Program-made: the position numbers and the translations under genes | Notes under the pieces: generated by a model | Database searches by the model: none | The model's input: only the letters and a program-made list of their open reading frames with translations | Told to the model about the DNA's origin: nothing | NCBI GenBank assembly: GCA_030653365.1 | Contig: JAURZL010000014.1 | Location: 232,002-296,001 of the forward strand | DNA length: 64,000 bases | Direction of reading: 5' to 3' | Source: Anaerolineaceae bacterium | GTDB lineage: Bacteria > Chloroflexota > Anaerolineae > Anaerolineales > Anaerolineaceae | Part shown: positions 17,327 to 24,501 of the stretch, one piece after another | Position numbering within the stretch: the stretch's first letter is position 1 | Layout of the letters: each line of letters begins with the position of its first letter

Positions 17327-17500
17327 GTCACCCCTTTCACCGTATAACCAAAAAATTTATTTTATCAAATGGCCGGGAAAATAAGTTATAAAAAAAACCA
17401 TACTTGTTAATATTATACATTGGGGCAATATTGTATGAACAAGTTATCGAAAATTAAAATAGTCTATAATTTAGTGAATTGAAGAAGAATAATAAATAAT

Positions 17501-17662
17501 ATGTTCCCCTCCAACGAATCCTCAGAAGAACACCCCGACAGCCTCTACCAGGACGGCCCCTTCGATGAAGACGAAGGTTCCAACCATCCAACCGGCAAAG
17601 GCTGCCTGATAGCCATGGCAATCATCCTCATCCTCTCCCTCCTCCTCAGATACCTGCAATAA
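17501..17662 (+). CDS. Small single-span membrane protein, 53 residues
   Basis: ATG 17501 opens a 53-codon frame encoding an acidic, Ser/Pro-rich N-terminus (MFPSNESSEEHPD..) and one C-terminal hydrophobic helix, CLIAMAIILILSLLLRYL. Base composition switches here from the AT-rich island back to GC-rich coding, which suggests the frame belongs to the chromosomal backbone. The ribosome-binding site is weak (GAAGAAG). Function unknown. Confidence 0.55.
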   Translation: MFPSNESSEEHPDSLYQDGPFDEDEGSNHPTGKGCLIAMAIILILSLLLRYLQ

Positions 17663-17701
17663 TCCCCCATCCATCCGCGCCTTCCGTTTTTTCCTTAAGA
17701 A

Positions 17702-17787
17702 CTTCCGCAGGACTCCGCACGCACTTAGCGGAGCAACAGCTCAACAGCTTCCGAAGGACTCCAAATGTTCTTGTTGGAGCAACAGCT
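17702..17787. repeat. Hairpin repeats, copies 5 and 6
   Basis: Two adjacent units sit at the 3-prime end of the aldo/keto reductase gene. Copy 5 (17702-17741) has CTCCGC..GCGGAG. Copy 6 (17748-17787) has CTCCA..TGGAG, a compensated change that preserves pairing. Both end in GGAGCAACAGCT. Confidence 0.72.
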
Positions 17788-18754
17788 ACCGCTCTTCAGA
17801 GCGGTCTGTCGCCACGCCCGGCTTCGGCGTCAACGCACAGATCTGCTCATACAGCTCCTCCGTCATCTCCACCTCCACCGATTTCAACGAGTCCTCCAGC
17901 TGCCCCAGGTTACGTGCCCCAATGATCGGAGCCGTCACCGCGGGGTGATGCCCTACCCAGGCAACCGCCAGAGACGCTGGGGAATAGCCCAGGCTCTGGG
18001 CAAGGCTTGCAAGCTCGGCCGCGGCACTGAACATCCACGCATCACCATAACGGCTTTCGTACATCTTATTGTTCACCAGTCTGCCTTCCTGGGGGCTGGT
18101 CTCGGCGGCATACTTCCCGGTCAGCAGTCCGCCACCCAACGGGCTATAAGGAATCACAGCCAGTCCCTCCGCCTGCGCCAATGGTAAAATCTCGACCTCT
18201 GCCTGGCGTTTAACCAGGTTGTACATCGGCTGGATCACCTCAAAGCGTGCCAGCTGCTGGTAGTGTGAGATGCCGAGCGCCTTCATGATCTGCCAGGCGG
18301 AGAAATTGCTCACTGCCGGGTAGAGGATCTTGCCCTGCCGTACCAAGTCGTCCAACACGCGCAAGGTCTCCTCAATCGGCGTGTTCTCATCAAAGTGGTG
18401 GATGAAATAGACATCGATCCAATCGGTATTCAGGCGGCGCAGGCTTTTCTCGATTTCCAGCTGGATGTGGCGGCGATTGGCACCCCCTGCGTTGGGACTC
18501 TTGCCGGTCGGGAAGTAGACCTTGCTGGTGATCACCACTTCCTCGCGCTCGGTTGCGATGAAATTCCCCAGCAACTCTTCCGACTTTCCGTCTGAGTAGA
18601 CGTTGGCACAGTCGAAGAAGTTGATGCCGGCTTCGCGGCAGCGGCGGTACATCTTCTCGGAGGTCTCAGCGTCGGCATCCCCGCCAAACGACATCGTCCC
18701 AAAACACAGCTCGGAGACTTTCACCCCGGTCCTGCCCAGATAGTTATATTTCAT
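17786..18754 (-). CDS. Aldo/keto reductase
   Basis: A 322-residue NADP(H)-dependent (alpha/beta)8 oxidoreductase. The AKR tetrad is visible: Asp and Tyr in FFDCANVYSDGKSE, Lys in ITSKVYF, His in YFIHHFD. The cofactor end VTAPIIGARNLGQLE is also present. ATG 18754 is chosen because AAGGAAG precedes it and MKYNYLGRTGVKVSELCFGT is the canonical AKR N-terminus. An upstream frame to 18847 adds 31 residues of no family likeness. The physiological substrate is unknown. Confidence 0.92.
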   Translation of the reverse strand: MKYNYLGRTGVKVSELCFGTMSFGGDADAETSEKMYRRCREAGINFFDCANVYSDGKSEELLGNFIATEREEVVITSKVYFPTGKSPNAGGANRRHIQLEIEKSLRRLNTDWIDVYFIHHFDENTPIEETLRVLDDLVRQGKILYPAVSNFSAWQIMKALGISHYQQLARFEVIQPMYNLVKRQAEVEILPLAQAEGLAVIPYSPLGGGLLTGKYAAETSPQEGRLVNNKMYESRYGDAWMFSAAAELASLAQSLGYSPASLAVAWVGHHPAVTAPIIGARNLGQLEDSLKSVEVEMTEELYEQICALTPKPGVATDRSEER

Positions 18755-18882
18755 GGTTTGCTTCCTTTCGAATCGATTTTGATGAACAAAAAGGATTCCT
18801 TCTTTCCTCTTATTATAGGAGAAAAATAGGCCAAAGGCGAAAGGCAAAAGGAGAAAAAAGTTTGAAGCTGTAAGCGTTTTTT

Positions 18883-18924
18883 CTGTCAGCTGTCAGCCGT
18901 CAGCCGTCAGCCTCCAGCCGTGAG
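18883..18924. repeat. Heptamer microsatellite, six units
   Basis: The units are TGTCAGC (twice), CGTCAGC (twice), CTCCAGC, CGTGAGC. It lies between the divergent AKR and MNT genes. Confidence 0.75.
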
Positions 18925-18947
18925 CTACTTGTTGATCTAGCAAATTA

Positions 18948-18976
18948 ATTGACAAAGAACTAATGATTCGTTATCC
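18948..18976 (+). promoter_or_regulatory. Sigma70-type promoter, possibly giving a leaderless mRNA
   Basis: A consensus TTGACA (18948-18953) and TATCCT (18971-18976) are separated by 17 bp. The expected start point falls at about 18983, two bases before ATG 18985, so the MNT transcript may be leaderless. A second -10-like TACAAT directly abuts the ATG. Confidence 0.5.
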
Positions 18977-18984
18977 TTTACAAT

Positions 18985-19275
18985 ATGAAACGTGATGAAG
19001 TTTTGAATACACTGAAACACAACAAAATCCTGGTCGAACAATACGGGATAAAGTCACTCTATTTGTTCGGTTCAACCGCACGAGATGAGGCACGTCCAGA
19101 TAGCGATGTTGACCTGCTTGTTGAATTTATTCGACCGTTGGGTTTATTTGAATTTATTGAATTACAACAAAAGTTAGAATCGATTCTGGGGTGTAAAGTT
19201 GATTTGGGGACGAAACGATCTCTAAAACAGCAAATTAAGGACGAAGTATTACAGGAGGCAATCCTTGTCACCTAG
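18985..19275 (+). CDS. MNT-type nucleotidyltransferase (MNT/HEPN antitoxin-like)
   Basis: A 96-residue minimal nucleotidyltransferase with GS at 29-30 in LFGSTARDE and the metal pair DVD at 41-43. It has the same architecture as the orphan at 5142. Family members AMPylate and silence HEPN ribonuclease partners. The end of this gene overlaps the start of a HEPN-like frame (TTG 19265, preceded by AGGAGG), which is cut after 14 codons by a palindrome array. The antitoxin therefore appears to have outlived its toxin. Confidence 0.83.
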   Translation: MKRDEVLNTLKHNKILVEQYGIKSLYLFGSTARDEARPDSDVDLLVEFIRPLGLFEFIELQQKLESILGCKVDLGTKRSLKQQIKDEVLQEAILVT

Positions 19276-19309
19276 AGATTGGCCTGCCCGAATTGGCAAC
19301 CGATTTTAA
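19265..19309 (+). pseudogene. Truncated N-terminus of a HEPN (DUF86-like) toxin gene
   Basis: TTG 19265, with AGGAGG about 6 bases upstream, opens a frame reading (M)SPRDWPARIGNRF and then TAA. The SPRDW..RI opening is typical of DUF86/HEPN partners of MNT proteins, and the 4-codon overlap with the MNT gene is the usual arrangement. The stop codon is inside the first palindrome of the array that begins at 19298. No further HEPN sequence (such as the R-x4-6-H motif) follows. Confidence 0.55.
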
Positions 19310-19563
19310 TCGGTTTGAATACTCGTAACCCTGGGTTCGTGTACTCGGAACGGGTATTAACCCTGGGGAGTAAAGGTCTCAAACCCGGTCAAAATGGTAT
19401 TATCCACGATAGGAGGGTAAACCGGCAGCGTGGTTCATGCATCTTGTCCCTGTGGTTAAAACCACAGGTTACCAGGTTCAAACCATCTAAAGATGGTTAA
19501 AGCGATGTCCCAACCGATTTCAATCGGTTTGATCTCTCGTAACCCCGGGTTTTAACCCGGGGT
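19298..19563. repeat. Array of perfect palindromes with 31-bp spacing
   Basis: Perfect inverted repeats with a 2-bp centre lie at 19298-19315, 19450-19467, 19481-19498, 19512-19529 and 19542-19563. Three of the five begin AACC and end GGTT, with different inner bases. The last four centres are 31, 31 and 32 bp apart. A ~42-bp segment (19297-19338) recurs at 19511-19552. A further GAGTGC/GCACTC palindrome lies at 19614-19628. The palindromes could form hairpins or bind dimeric proteins. Confidence 0.75.
19337..19357. repeat. 21-bp element shared with 60425-60445, copy 1
   Basis: The element sits between CCCTGGG-type arms, apparently inside a degenerate palindrome. The same 21 bp recur about 41 kb away between CCTGT/ACAGG arms. 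Confidence 0.65.
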
Positions 19564-19782
19564 GAACGGATAAAAAACCCTGGTCGGACGGGCAGTATAA
19601 ATTTAACACCAGAGAGTGCAATGCACTCCTGCCAGATTCTTTTCGGTATTCTCTTCCAGAATTGTGATGATTGAAAATCCCCAAGTGCACCCAAAAGGGC
19701 AGACGACAATGCACCATGGAATCTTGTAAATCCCAGTTCGGATTTTTGCCGTGGACTGTCACCAGTCCTCCTAAAGCCACTC

Positions 19783-19857
19783 CGTTATTTTATTCGTGTA
19801 TTCGTTAAATCATTCGTTGACGGCCCGCTTTGAGCTTTCAGCTTTCAGCTTTCCGCC
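19783..19857. repeat. ACGAAT element (inverted copy 2) and heptamer run
   Basis: 19783-19825 is the reverse-complement counterpart of the element at 4828-4875, ending TCATTCGTTGACGGC. A heptamer run follows directly (19830-19857: TTGAGCT, TTCAGCT twice, TTCCGCC). Confidence 0.65.
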
Positions 19858-19900
19858 AAACTGTACTATAATCACTAAAACTTTCAATCAGGAATCAACC

Positions 19901-20530
19901 ATGTCTTTTTCTCACCGCTTTTTTCGCCAGCCAATAGCTATTCTCATCACCCTCGCTCTCATCATCCTGGTCGCGCTGCTGGGGCCGATGGAGAAAACCC
20001 TCGGCAGCAATTTGCGCTTGATCTTCGTGCACGCCGCCTGGGTCTGGACCGGTAAACTCGCTTTCGGGCTCTCTGCCATTGCCGGACTGCTGGCTTTGAT
20101 TCTTTACAAACAGGAACGCCTGGTGCACCTCAGCCGATCCATCGCCTACTCTGCCCTCTTCTTCTGGCTCACCTACCTGCCCATGTCGCTGATTGTCATG
20201 CAGGTCAACTGGGGCGGATTCTTCTTTGACGAACCACGCTGGCGGGTTCCTTTCCTTCTGGGGATCGTCGCGGTGCTTTTGCAGGGCGGATTGTGGGCTT
20301 TCAACAACGAACGTCTCACTGCTGTTGGCAATCTAGTCTTTGGGATCGTACTCTGGTGGCAGTTGGGTGGGGTAGAGAATATTCTGCATCCCGAAAACCC
20401 GATCGCTCAGTCAGGTTCCACCACCATCATGGGTTCCTATACCCTCATTCTCGTACTAACCATTCTCCTCGGAGCCCAGTTAACACTATGGATCTACGAA
20501 CAACGCCACCCAATCCTCAAAGACGCGTAA
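19901..20530 (+). CDS. Integral membrane protein, six or seven spans, unknown function
   Basis: ATG 19901 (MSFSHRFFRQ) gives a 209-residue protein of six to seven hydrophobic helices. An earlier in-frame ATG at 19796 would read through the repeat region and is rejected. A segment reading IFVHAAWVWTGK recalls the heme-handling region of CcmC/CcsA-type proteins. The conserved WGxxxxWD motif is absent, so this is only a hint. Its 3-prime end overlaps the MFS gene, which suggests coupled expression. Confidence 0.6.
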   Translation: MSFSHRFFRQPIAILITLALIILVALLGPMEKTLGSNLRLIFVHAAWVWTGKLAFGLSAIAGLLALILYKQERLVHLSRSIAYSALFFWLTYLPMSLIVMQVNWGGFFFDEPRWRVPFLLGIVAVLLQGGLWAFNNERLTAVGNLVFGIVLWWQLGGVENILHPENPIAQSGSTTIMGSYTLILVLTILLGAQLTLWIYEQRHPILKDA

Positions 20531-21750
20531 CGTTTAGCGAATCACAGAACCTCACCGAACAGGTAACCATCCTCACTATTACCCGTGTGGTGCTGCATAC
20601 ACTCTACCGCACCATCTACCCCTTCCTGAGTGTCTTCTCGCGCGGGCTGGGGGTTGATCTGGCGCAGCTTTCTATCGCCCTGACCGCTCGCTCGATGATG
20701 GGTTTTCTGGGTCCCTTTCTGGCCACCATCGCTGACCGCTATGGGCGCAAGATCAGTATGATGCTCGGATTAGGTTTGGTAGTGATTGCCTCTCTGACCA
20801 TCTGGCTCTTTCCATCTTTTCCGGTCTTCTTCGGTGGTATGATGCTGGCAATGCTCGGTAACCTGATGTTCATTCCGGCCATGCAGGCCTTCATCGGTGA
20901 CCGTGTTGCCTATGAAAAACGCGGACGGATTCTGGGGATCACCGAGCTGTCCTGGGCTGCGGCATTCATCGCTGGTATTCCCTTCATGGGCTGGTTGATG
21001 GCACGCGCAAATCCGGATAAAGCCTGGTTGGTGCCATTTCCTGTGATCGCCATTGCCGGAACGCTATGTTTAATCCTGATCGCCTGGCGCGTTCCTAACA
21101 ATCGTTCACAGATCCCTGCACAGGGCACTGGCATCGGCACCATTCTCAAATTACTCGCAATCACCCCCGTTTTGGCGGGTCTCGGCTTTGCGATCTCCGT
21201 CTCGGCTGCCAACGAAGTGGTCAATCTGGTCTTTGGCGTCTGGCTCGAGGATCGTTTTGCGCTCAAACTGGCTGCCTTGGGGGCTGCTTCGGCGGTGATT
21301 GGTATCTCCGAGCTGGGTGGTGAAGGGCTCTCTGCCCTGCTCTCCGATCGTCTCGGCAAAGAGGTCGCGATCACCATCGGTCTGATCACATCGGTTTTTG
21401 CCACCTTCATCCTCTATTTCTTCAGTGGTACGGTCGCGGGAGCTCTCACCGGCTTATTCTTCTTCTACCTGGGCTTCGAGTTCACCCTGGTTTCCAGTCT
21501 GCCCTTGATGAGCGAGGTTTACCCGGCAGCACGTGCCACGGTGATGGCACTCACAATTGCCAGCTTCTCGCTTGGGCGTGCCCTGGGTGCAATGTTGGCT
21601 CCCTGGCTCTACAACCTGGGCTTTCTCTTCAATCTGATTGCCGCCATCGTGCTGGTTTTTTGTGGATACCTGCTCTTGCAGAAAATCCATCCCGCAGGGA
21701 AAGATGACCAGGCCGCCCGTAATGGAGATATGTCCAGTCTGGTGGCTTAG
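20488..21750 (+). CDS. Major facilitator superfamily transporter
   Basis: A 420-residue protein with about twelve membrane helices and the MFS motif A variant ADRYGRKISM between helices 2 and 3. A second, related loop SDRLGKE lies in the second half. ATG 20488 is used: it follows a GGAG sequence and starts MDLRTTPPNPQ, overlapping the upstream gene by 43 bp. The frame is open further upstream but without MFS-like sequence. Substrate unknown; a drug or metabolite efflux role is typical of this shape. Confidence 0.87.
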   Translation: MDLRTTPPNPQRRVTFSESQNLTEQVTILTITRVVLHTLYRTIYPFLSVFSRGLGVDLAQLSIALTARSMMGFLGPFLATIADRYGRKISMMLGLGLVVIASLTIWLFPSFPVFFGGMMLAMLGNLMFIPAMQAFIGDRVAYEKRGRILGITELSWAAAFIAGIPFMGWLMARANPDKAWLVPFPVIAIAGTLCLILIAWRVPNNRSQIPAQGTGIGTILKLLAITPVLAGLGFAISVSAANEVVNLVFGVWLEDRFALKLAALGAASAVIGISELGGEGLSALLSDRLGKEVAITIGLITSVFATFILYFFSGTVAGALTGLFFFYLGFEFTLVSSLPLMSEVYPAARATVMALTIASFSLGRALGAMLAPWLYNLGFLFNLIAAIVLVFCGYLLLQKIHPAGKDDQAARNGDMSSLVA

Positions 21751-21819
21751 ACTGGCAGGCTGCTTGTGCTGTGGGATTCGATTCTCCAGCAAGGAAAATC
21801 AGCCACCCTTCTCAGCCTC

Positions 21820-22299
21820 TCAGTCCGTTGAGAGCAGGATTTCCATAAAGTCAATCGGCACGCTGGGTTCACTAGTGCGTACGATCTCCATTCTGCCATC
21901 GATGACCAATTTCTCAAGCTCGTCCACATTGGTCACGCGTACGCCGGCATCCCAGCGCAGAATTGCTTCAATTGCGTTGTTGTCCGTGGCGCGATCATTC
22001 CGATAATAGTCCTCCATTGGGTACTTTTGGATATCCAGCAAAATCATTCGTACCAGTCCTTCATCGAATAACACAACAGGCGCAACGGTTTCGGGTGGTG
22101 CAGGATCAGGAGCATACCCTGTAGGAATGGTAATGGGCGGTTGCGGGTCAGCCTTTTGCGGACTGGTTGGTGAGCTGCCAGGAGACTCATCAGGAGTTGG
22201 CTTATTAATTGATTTGGCAAGGTTACAGGCTGAAGCAAAGCCAATGACACAAATAAGGAACACAATGATCCTTTGACGCAGCAAGGGTTGAGTAGACAT
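21820..22299 (-). CDS. Predicted lipoprotein, unknown function
   Basis: A 159-residue protein with an N-terminal signal and a lipobox ending in Cys (GFASAC, residue 25). A Pro/Ser/Thr-rich linker follows (about 30-68), then a compact soluble domain with no recognised motif (RMILLDIQKYPMEDYYRND..). It is expected to be anchored on the outer face of the cytoplasmic membrane. It converges with the MFS gene. The divergently placed hutI gene starts about 165 bp away. Confidence 0.75.
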   Translation of the reverse strand: MSTQPLLRQRIIVFLICVIGFASACNLAKSINKPTPDESPGSSPTSPQKADPQPPITIPTGYAPDPAPPETVAPVVLFDEGLVRMILLDIQKYPMEDYYRNDRATDNNAIEAILRWDAGVRVTNVDELEKLVIDGRMEIVRTSEPSVPIDFMEILLSTD

Positions 22300-22402
22300 T
22301 CATCCTCCAGAATTGATGAAAAAGAGGTGGTATTGAGTACTAAGCTTCCATTATATTTATATGTTGCATATCTGCAATTGAATGAATTGAGCAATCTGTG
22401 AT

Positions 22403-22431
22403 CTGACCGGCCAGTGCTGAACCTGTATAAT
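22403..22431 (+). promoter_or_regulatory. Sigma70-type promoter for hutI
   Basis: CTGACC (22403-22408) and a perfect TATAAT (22426-22431) are spaced by 17 bp, about 35 bp before the hutI start codon. Confidence 0.55.
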
Positions 22432-22464
22432 TAACATATTCTTTGACTTTGCATGAGAGGATTT

Positions 22465-23724
22465 ATGCTCATATATAACGCCAAACAACTACTGACGCTT
22501 GCCGGGGGTCCCCAACGCGGGAAACACCTCGGTGAATTGGGACTGATCCCCGATGGAGCCGTATTGGTGCGGGATGGTTTGATCAAAGCCGTCGGCACCA
22601 CCCCCGAGTTGCTAGAACGCTATCCGCATGAAAAACGCTTCGATGCTGAAAGTCGGGTGGTCATGCCTGGATTTGTCGACCCGCACACCCATCTGATTTT
22701 CATCGGCAACCGTGCATTCGAGTTCGAGATGCGGCTGGAAGGAAGATCCTATCAGGAGATTATGGCGGCTGGTGGCGGGATCCTCAACACGGTGCGTCTC
22801 ACCCGCGATGCCAGTCTGGATGAGCTTGTCAATGCAGCTCGTCCACGCGTCCAGGGGATGCTCCAGCACGGCACCACCACAGCCGAAGCAAAGACTGGCT
22901 ATGGTCTGGAAGAATCCAGTGAGCTCTTGCAGCTGCAGGCGATCCTCAAACTGGATGAAGAAGGTCCACTCGAGTTGGTGCCCACCTACCTGGCAGCACA
23001 CGCCATCCCCCTCGAATATAAGCTAAACCCGCAGGGCTATACCGATCTGCTCGTTGAAGAGATGCTTCCCGGTGTGTTATTGTGGTGGCAACGTAATGTG
23101 CCTCAACGTCCCTTACCCTTTGTGGATGTCTTCTGTGAGGTGGGAGCCTTTTCATTTGAACAGTCCCAGCAGATATTGCGAAAAGCCAAGGAGTTGGGCT
23201 TCCCGCTTAAGATCCATGCAGATGAGTTCGAGAATCTCAGCGGTGCATCATTGGCAGCCAGAATGGGCGCTGTCTCCGCCGATCATCTGGTGAAATCCTC
23301 CAGCGCGGATATTCAGGCATTAGGTATTTCGGATACGGTGGCGGTCTCCCTGACGCCCACACCATTCGGGCTCGGTCACACGGAATACGCCCCGGCGAAG
23401 AAGATCCTGGCAGCCAACGGTCTGCTGGCGATCGCCTCCGATCTCAATCCTGGTACAGCCTGGTGTGAGAGCATGCAGTTTGTGATCGCACTCTCCTGCC
23501 GCTATCTGAAGATCACAGTTGCCCAGGCCATCGCAGCAGCCACGATCAATGCTGCAGCGGCGATTGGTCGCGCCGACCGCATCGGTTCACTCGAGATTGG
23601 CAAGCAGGCAGATATTTTGGTGTTGTCTGTGGATGATTACCGCAATCTGGGGTACAAGTTTGGTGGAAATCAGGTCTGGCGAGTGATGAAACGAGGTAAG
23701 TGGGTTGTCGAGAACCAGCGCTGA
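22465..23724 (+). CDS. hutI: Imidazolonepropionase
   Basis: A 419-residue metal-dependent amidohydrolase that opens imidazolone propionate to N-formimino-L-glutamate in histidine breakdown. Visible are the metal motif DPHTHLIF, the substrate-loop region LEGRSYQEIMAAGGGI, the second-metal region IHADEFENLSGASLAA, and DLNPGTAWCESMQ, all characteristic of HutI. ATG 22465 has GAGAGGA just upstream; ATG 22453 would add four residues. No hutH, hutU or hutG is adjacent, so the rest of the pathway must lie elsewhere. Confidence 0.93.
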   Translation: MLIYNAKQLLTLAGGPQRGKHLGELGLIPDGAVLVRDGLIKAVGTTPELLERYPHEKRFDAESRVVMPGFVDPHTHLIFIGNRAFEFEMRLEGRSYQEIMAAGGGILNTVRLTRDASLDELVNAARPRVQGMLQHGTTTAEAKTGYGLEESSELLQLQAILKLDEEGPLELVPTYLAAHAIPLEYKLNPQGYTDLLVEEMLPGVLLWWQRNVPQRPLPFVDVFCEVGAFSFEQSQQILRKAKELGFPLKIHADEFENLSGASLAARMGAVSADHLVKSSSADIQALGISDTVAVSLTPTPFGLGHTEYAPAKKILAANGLLAIASDLNPGTAWCESMQFVIALSCRYLKITVAQAIAAATINAAAAIGRADRIGSLEIGKQADILVLSVDDYRNLGYKFGGNQVWRVMKRGKWVVENQR

Positions 23725-23763
23725 GAAAGCCTATTTAAAAGGAAAGAGAAGAGGAAATCAGGG

Positions 23764-24402
23764 ATGTTAACATTGGAACAGGCTCGCGCATGGTACCCGG
23801 AGATCGATCCGGTGCATGGTTTTGATCATATTGAACGCGTCTATCATATGGCGGAGAAGCTGGCCGTCCTCGAAGGGGCGAACCTGGAAATCGTACACGC
23901 CGCTGCCTTGCTGCACGATTCACGTGGCAGCGACCCCAACAGTGGTGAACGCCTCAGCCACCATGAAGCTTCCGCGCTCTTCGCTGAACAGGTTCTAAGC
24001 GGGGAAGGCTGGACGGACGAGCAGATCCGAGCTGTGCAGCATTGCATCCGTGCCCATCGTTACCGCGGTGAGAAGGAAAACGAACCACAGACCATCGAAG
24101 CGAAAGTGCTTTTTGATGCGGACAAACTGGACGTCCTGGGAGCGATCGGGGTCGCGAGAACCATTGGTTATGCTGTGCAGGCTGGTCAACCGATCTATGC
24201 CGAGCCATCTGAGCAATTTATCGAAAATGGAGTCAAGCAGCCAGGTGAACCACACAGTTCCTACCATGAATACCTCTTCAAACTGCGCAAGGTCAAGGCG
24301 CGTCTATTTACAGCCAGTGCCATCCAGATTGCAGAAGCCCGGGATGCCTTCCTTACAAAATTCTATGAGCAGCTCGGCGCAGAGATCAGAGCGGAGCGAT
24401 AG
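23764..24402 (+). CDS. HD-domain phosphohydrolase, YedJ-like
   Basis: A 212-residue HD-superfamily protein with the metal ligands in order: His in HGFDHIERV (19-27), HD in AALLHDSRG (about 55), a later His pair in CIRAHRYR, and Asp in LFDADKLD. It resembles uncharacterised YedJ/YpgQ-type nucleotide pyrophosphohydrolases or phosphohydrolases. It follows hutI by about 40 bp on the same strand and may be co-transcribed, but no shared pathway is evident. Confidence 0.85.
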   Translation: MLTLEQARAWYPEIDPVHGFDHIERVYHMAEKLAVLEGANLEIVHAAALLHDSRGSDPNSGERLSHHEASALFAEQVLSGEGWTDEQIRAVQHCIRAHRYRGEKENEPQTIEAKVLFDADKLDVLGAIGVARTIGYAVQAGQPIYAEPSEQFIENGVKQPGEPHSSYHEYLFKLRKVKARLFTASAIQIAEARDAFLTKFYEQLGAEIRAER

Positions 24403-24501
24403 AAAATCAGTTTTGAGTATTGAGTGTTGAGGAAATGGATTTCAAGCAGAATCACATCCAACGATAAATTATCAGCTTCTCTTAACAGCTCAAGAGTCTT
24501 A

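Noticed and set aside
7436..17500. Prophage or transposon explanation for the AT-rich block
   Set aside because: No integrase, transposase, structural phage gene or clear terminal repeat is seen at the borders.
19298..19563. CRISPR-like reading of the regularly spaced palindromes
   Set aside because: The repeated units differ in their inner bases, the linkers are only 12-13 bp, and no cas gene is present.
19497..19780. Two short minus-strand frames downstream of the palindrome array
   Set aside because: They are read through palindromes and repeats, lack ribosome sites and resemble no family.
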